Of a stretch of DNA of 37,493 bases, positions 33,137 to 37,493 are shown piece by piece. A program made the translations under genes and the position numbers. Under the pieces are notes generated by a model. That model had not been told where the DNA came from. It did not search any database and worked only from the letters and a program-made list of their open reading frames with translations. The stretch is from Akkermansiaceae bacterium. GTDB lineage: Bacteria; Verrucomicrobiota; Verrucomicrobiia; Verrucomicrobiales; Akkermansiaceae. Numbering within the stretch: the stretch's first letter is position 1; every line of letters begins with the position of its first letter. The stretch lies in the NCBI GenBank assembly GCA_903908495.1, contig CAIVSK010000162.1, forward strand, positions 1-37,493, read 5' to 3'.

Positions 33137-35308
33137 ATGGAACCCCGCTACCGCATGCGCCTCTACCTCCTCACGGCCCTCGTGCTGACGGGCTTCGGGG
33201 TGCTGCTCACGCGCTTGTACGATTACCAGATCGAACGCCGCGACGAGTTCCTGCAAATGGTCCCCGGCAACAGCACCGTGACCGTGCGCGAACCCGGCAT
33301 CCGTGGCGAAATCACCGACCGCAACGGCATCCTGCTGGCCCGCAACCTGCGCAATTACGAAATCTCCTTCAACCTCGAGGAAATCCACAAGGCCTACCGT
33401 CTCCAACATGCCGTCGATCCCGCCCTCAAACGCATCACCAAAAAAGACAACCAGGAGCGCGGCGAGGGCGAGGACATCGTCGATATCGTCAACAACTGGA
33501 CCATCAAGCGCTTCGACCAGCTCGGCCTGACCAAAAACTACAACGCCAGCGCGCTGCGGACCCATTATCTAACGCACCGCGGACTGGTGCCCTTCAGCTA
33601 CCGCACCGACCTGAGCTATGATGAATTCGCCCGCTGCGCCGAACACAATCTCGAGCTGCCCGGCGTCTATCTGAGCACCCGCCCGCTGCGCCAGTACCCC
33701 TACGCCGCCTTGGCCAGCCACGTCCTGGGCTACATCAAGCCGTGGGAACCGGTGGACATCCCCGAGAGTGCCAAACGCAAGTTCGACCACTACATCGGCG
33801 ACGCCAAGGGCATCGCCGGCATCGAGCAAAGCATGGACTCGATCCTGCGCGGCCCGGAAGGCCAGAAGAAGCTCCTCAAGGATGAGAAGGGCCACATCAT
33901 CCGCATGATCGATTACACCAAGCCGGGCGTCGGGGCCAAACTCACCCTCACCCTCGATGCCCGCGCCCAACTCCACGTCGAAAACGTCATCCGCCGCGCC
34001 GGACGCGCCGCCGCCGTCGTCATGGATGTGAACACCGGCGAGGTCATCGCCATGGCGGCCATCCCCGACTACAACCCGAATGATTTCATCCCTTCCATCT
34101 CCCAGGCCCGCTGGAAGGGCTATCTGGACAACAAGAAGATGGATCCGTTCTCTAACCGGGCGATCAAGGCCTTCACCCCCGGTTCAACCTTCAAGCCGCC
34201 CACCGCCATGTCCGGCGCCCTCGAAGGCATGGCCAACCGGACGTTTTCCTGCGACGGCTTTATACTTTTCGGCAAAATCAAGATCGGTTGCTGGATTTGG
34301 AACCAGCACAAGAGCAGCCACGGCCCCCTCACCCTGCCCAAAGCGCTGCAACAATCCTGCAATATCTATTTCATGAAGCTCGCCAACACCATCGGGCCGA
34401 AAGCCATGGTCACCGGCTTCCAAATGATGGGCTTCGGCAAGCCCACCGGCATTCAACTGCCAGATGAATCCCCGGGCATCCTCCCCGGCAGCCCCGCCTG
34501 GCGCGCCGCCAATCCCTCCGCCACGATGACCCCGGCGATCACCGCGATGCTCTCCATCGGCCAGGCCGATGCCATGGCCACGCCGCTGCAACTCTGTTCG
34601 ATGGCCGCCTGCGTCGCCAATGGCGGCAAATACTATAAACCTCGTATCGTCAAGTCCGCCACCGCCGCCGATGGCCACAAGGTCATCGAGGACCAACCGA
34701 AACTCGTGGTCGATATGATCAGCGCCGGCATCAAACCTGCCGACTTCGAACTCATCCGCCACGGCATGTGGATGGCCGTCAACGCAACCGGTGGCACCGC
34801 CTCCCGCGTGAAAATCCCGGGCGTCGAGGTCGCAGGCAAGACCGGCACCGCCCAAACCATCGACGATGGCAAGAAATCCAACAACTCATGGGTCATTTGC
34901 TTCGGCCCCTACGACAAGCCCAAGTACGCCGTGTGCGTGCTGGTGCAAAACGGCGGCTCCGGCGGCAAGGTCTGCGGCCCGCTGGCCAACCTGATCCTGC
35001 GCGGCCTCTTCGCCCAGGATGAGGGCATCAAGCTGCCCCTCAAACCGCAGAGCGCCGTGCTCGGCAACACCAACCGCATCGAGGAAATCGTCATCCCCAA
35101 GGATGATCCGCTCGCCTCCCCCGGCAGCGACGACTCCGAGGCCGCAGGCGAAACCGGCGAGGAAGTCGAAAACCTCGAACTCACCCCACCACCCGCCACC
35201 GCCCCTGCCGCCGTCCCCGATCCGGTCATTCCCACTCCCGCTATCACCCCCGAAATCGATGAGGATGGCACCGTCATTCCTCGCGCACAAGCTGTCCCAG
35301 AACCCTAA
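33137..35308 (+). CDS. mrdA: penicillin-binding protein 2 (peptidoglycan transpeptidase of elongation)
   Basis: This class B penicillin-binding protein of 723 residues cross-links new peptidoglycan during elongation together with RodA. It has an N-terminal TM at about residues 8-27, the dimerisation-type domain with REPGIRGEITDRNGILLARN, and the transpeptidase domain. The active site is complete: Ser350-Thr-Phe-Lys353 in PGSTFKPPTA, Ser407-Cys-Asn409 in QQSCNIYF and Lys568-Thr-Gly570 in AGKTGTAQ. The C-terminal tail of about 60 residues is Pro/Ala/Glu-rich and probably disordered. It follows mreD by four bases and is followed by the RNase G gene after 40 bases. No rodA is in the window. Confidence 0.95.
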   Translation: MEPRYRMRLYLLTALVLTGFGVLLTRLYDYQIERRDEFLQMVPGNSTVTVREPGIRGEITDRNGILLARNLRNYEISFNLEEIHKAYRLQHAVDPALKRITKKDNQERGEGEDIVDIVNNWTIKRFDQLGLTKNYNASALRTHYLTHRGLVPFSYRTDLSYDEFARCAEHNLELPGVYLSTRPLRQYPYAALASHVLGYIKPWEPVDIPESAKRKFDHYIGDAKGIAGIEQSMDSILRGPEGQKKLLKDEKGHIIRMIDYTKPGVGAKLTLTLDARAQLHVENVIRRAGRAAAVVMDVNTGEVIAMAAIPDYNPNDFIPSISQARWKGYLDNKKMDPFSNRAIKAFTPGSTFKPPTAMSGALEGMANRTFSCDGFILFGKIKIGCWIWNQHKSSHGPLTLPKALQQSCNIYFMKLANTIGPKAMVTGFQMMGFGKPTGIQLPDESPGILPGSPAWRAANPSATMTPAITAMLSIGQADAMATPLQLCSMAACVANGGKYYKPRIVKSATAADGHKVIEDQPKLVVDMISAGIKPADFELIRHGMWMAVNATGGTASRVKIPGVEVAGKTGTAQTIDDGKKSNNSWVICFGPYDKPKYAVCVLVQNGGSGGKVCGPLANLILRGLFAQDEGIKLPLKPQSAVLGNTNRIEEIVIPKDDPLASPGSDDSEAAGETGEEVENLELTPPPATAPAAVPDPVIPTPAITPEIDEDGTVIPRAQAVPEP

Positions 35309-35348
35309 CTGTCTAACGACCATTAAACACTCTAACATAATACCTACC

Positions 35349-36938
<1,590 letters not shown>

Positions 36939-36954
36939 GCCGCAGCACCTGCCA

Positions 36955-36986
36955 TGGACGGGCGATCGCCGGATCGCCCCCGTCCA
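36955..36986 (+). terminator. hairpin after the rng gene
   Basis: TGGACGGGCGATC at 36955-36967 pairs with GATCGCCCCCGTCCA at 36972-36986 through about 13 base pairs with a two-base bulge and a four-base loop. It begins 17 bases after the rng stop and probably marks the end of the mre operon. No U-tract follows, so Rho or another factor may be needed. A second small palindrome, CGGGCCA-T-TGGCCCG, is at 37094-37108 in the same 244-base gap. Confidence 0.55.
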
Positions 36987-37182
36987 CGGCGGGCAACGGA
37001 AAGCAGTGGGGTTGTTCTACTTCCCGGCTCGCCCCGACCCGCGGCAAATTCAGAAAACCTGATCTCCCTAACATGACCGGGCCGGCCTATCGCCGGGCCA
37101 TTGGCCCGCCACCGCAATTTCGCGTTCAGGGGTTGCGGGCATGTCCAATGGATGCCAATGTCCGGCCCTCCTCCAATACTCC

Positions 37183-37493
37183 ATGAACTGCCAACCCGTC
37201 CGCTCCGCAACAAATATTCACCCCCGCCACTCCGGCACCGACGCACCGCAGCCACACGCCCCCTGCCGCCTGTCTGTGGCGTGCTTGGTTGCCCTAACAG
37301 CAATGGGCGTGCTTGCCGCGGATGCCGCTGCGCAAACGCCAGCGCCAGCGCCCGCCCCGGTGCCCGCCCCGGTGCCTGCCCCGGCCTCTGCGGCGCCGCC
37401 TGCGGAGACGGCGACGGTGTCCGCGATGGCCGAACCGCCGCGGATCGCGCCGACATCCCCACCGTCCGCCCAGGCCCTTGGCGCGGCTGCGGC
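37183..37493 (+). CDS. secreted Pro/Ala-rich protein, 5' part only
   Basis: An open frame of 103 codons runs from ATG at 37183 to the window end without a stop. It has a basic N-terminal stretch of about 28 residues, then a hydrophobic signal segment (LSVACLVALTAMGVLAADA) probably cut near AAAQ. A tail follows made of PAPAPAPVPAPVPAPASA and further Pro/Ala/Ser sequence. At the DNA level this tail contains near-repeats of a CCCGCCCCGGTG unit. Such linkers usually join a signal peptide to an exported domain that would lie beyond the window. The domain is not visible, so no function is proposed. An alternative start at ATG 37303 would remove most of the basic N-terminus. Confidence 0.55.
   Translation, partial: MNCQPVRSATNIHPRHSGTDAPQPHAPCRLSVACLVALTAMGVLAADAAAQTPAPAPAPVPAPVPAPASAAPPAETATVSAMAEPPRIAPTSPPSAQALGAAA

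Noticed and set aside
37074..37187. A 37-codon frame starting after CCCTAAC at 37074
   Set aside because: It has no recognisable sequence and lies in a palindrome-rich spacer; it ends inside the next gene start.
37340..37395. GC-rich near-repeats as a CRISPR or VNTR
   Set aside because: The units are short and in frame with a Pro/Ala-rich coding tail, with no spacers.

Overview
The window is 37.5 kb of a GC-rich bacterial chromosome. The gene mix suggests a Verrucomicrobiota-type Gram-negative: a Wzz/tyrosine-kinase exopolysaccharide locus with an outer-membrane barrel, a Prc-type protease, an mreBCD-pbp2-RNase G locus, a transglutaminase/hydrolase fusion, and very few Shine-Dalgarno sequences. 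This placement is an inference from gene content; no rRNA is present.

Layout. (1) 1-1.9 kb: an AT-richer type II restriction-modification module, a C5 methyltransferase overlapping an Eco29kI-like GIY-YIG endonuclease, probably acquired. (2) 2.1-4.4 kb (+): an M42 aminopeptidase and nagZ, then a PIN-toxin fragment. (3) 4.5-7.9 kb (-): mprF and a VirJ/AcvB-like hydrolase with an ATGA overlap, a pair for making and trimming aminoacyl-phosphatidylglycerol. (4) 8.1-9.3 kb (+): a lone trpB. (5) 9.4-19.0 kb (-): a long co-directional block holding a secreted Pro-rich protein, an outer-membrane barrel, Wzz/BY-kinase, a polysaccharide export protein, a PDZ protein, the Prc protease, yggS, a DUF971 protein and a double-ACT protein. 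An intrinsic terminator and a candidate promoter split it just upstream of the kinase. (6) 19.1-19.9 kb: two divergent tRNA-Gly genes, the second running almost directly into a small membrane-protein gene. (7) 20.0-23.8 kb (-): recF and topB, then a 424-bp spacer with a cluster of REP-like palindromes. (8) 24.3-30.4 kb (-): a transglutaminase-esterase fusion, a CBM9-like secreted protein, a TIM-barrel isomerase-like protein and a desaturase-Rieske fusion. (9) 30.7-36.9 kb (+): mreB-mreC-mreD-mrdA-rng, the cell-elongation operon, followed by the 5' part of a secreted Pro/Ala-rich protein cut by the window end.

Much of the window concerns the cell envelope: wall elongation (mre operon), wall recycling (nagZ), periplasmic proteolysis (prc), lipid charge (mprF and partner) and exopolysaccharide export. 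The clearest points for follow-up are the Eco29kI-like module in a genome that does not avoid CCGCGG, the mprF/VirJ pair, the desaturase-Rieske fusion beside a TIM-barrel gene, the mreB gene lacking any ATG start, the REP cluster, and a CTAAC word bias that includes CTAACAT placed at several start codons. I see no CRISPR array, prophage or complete insertion sequence. I did not find a clearly new multi-gene system.
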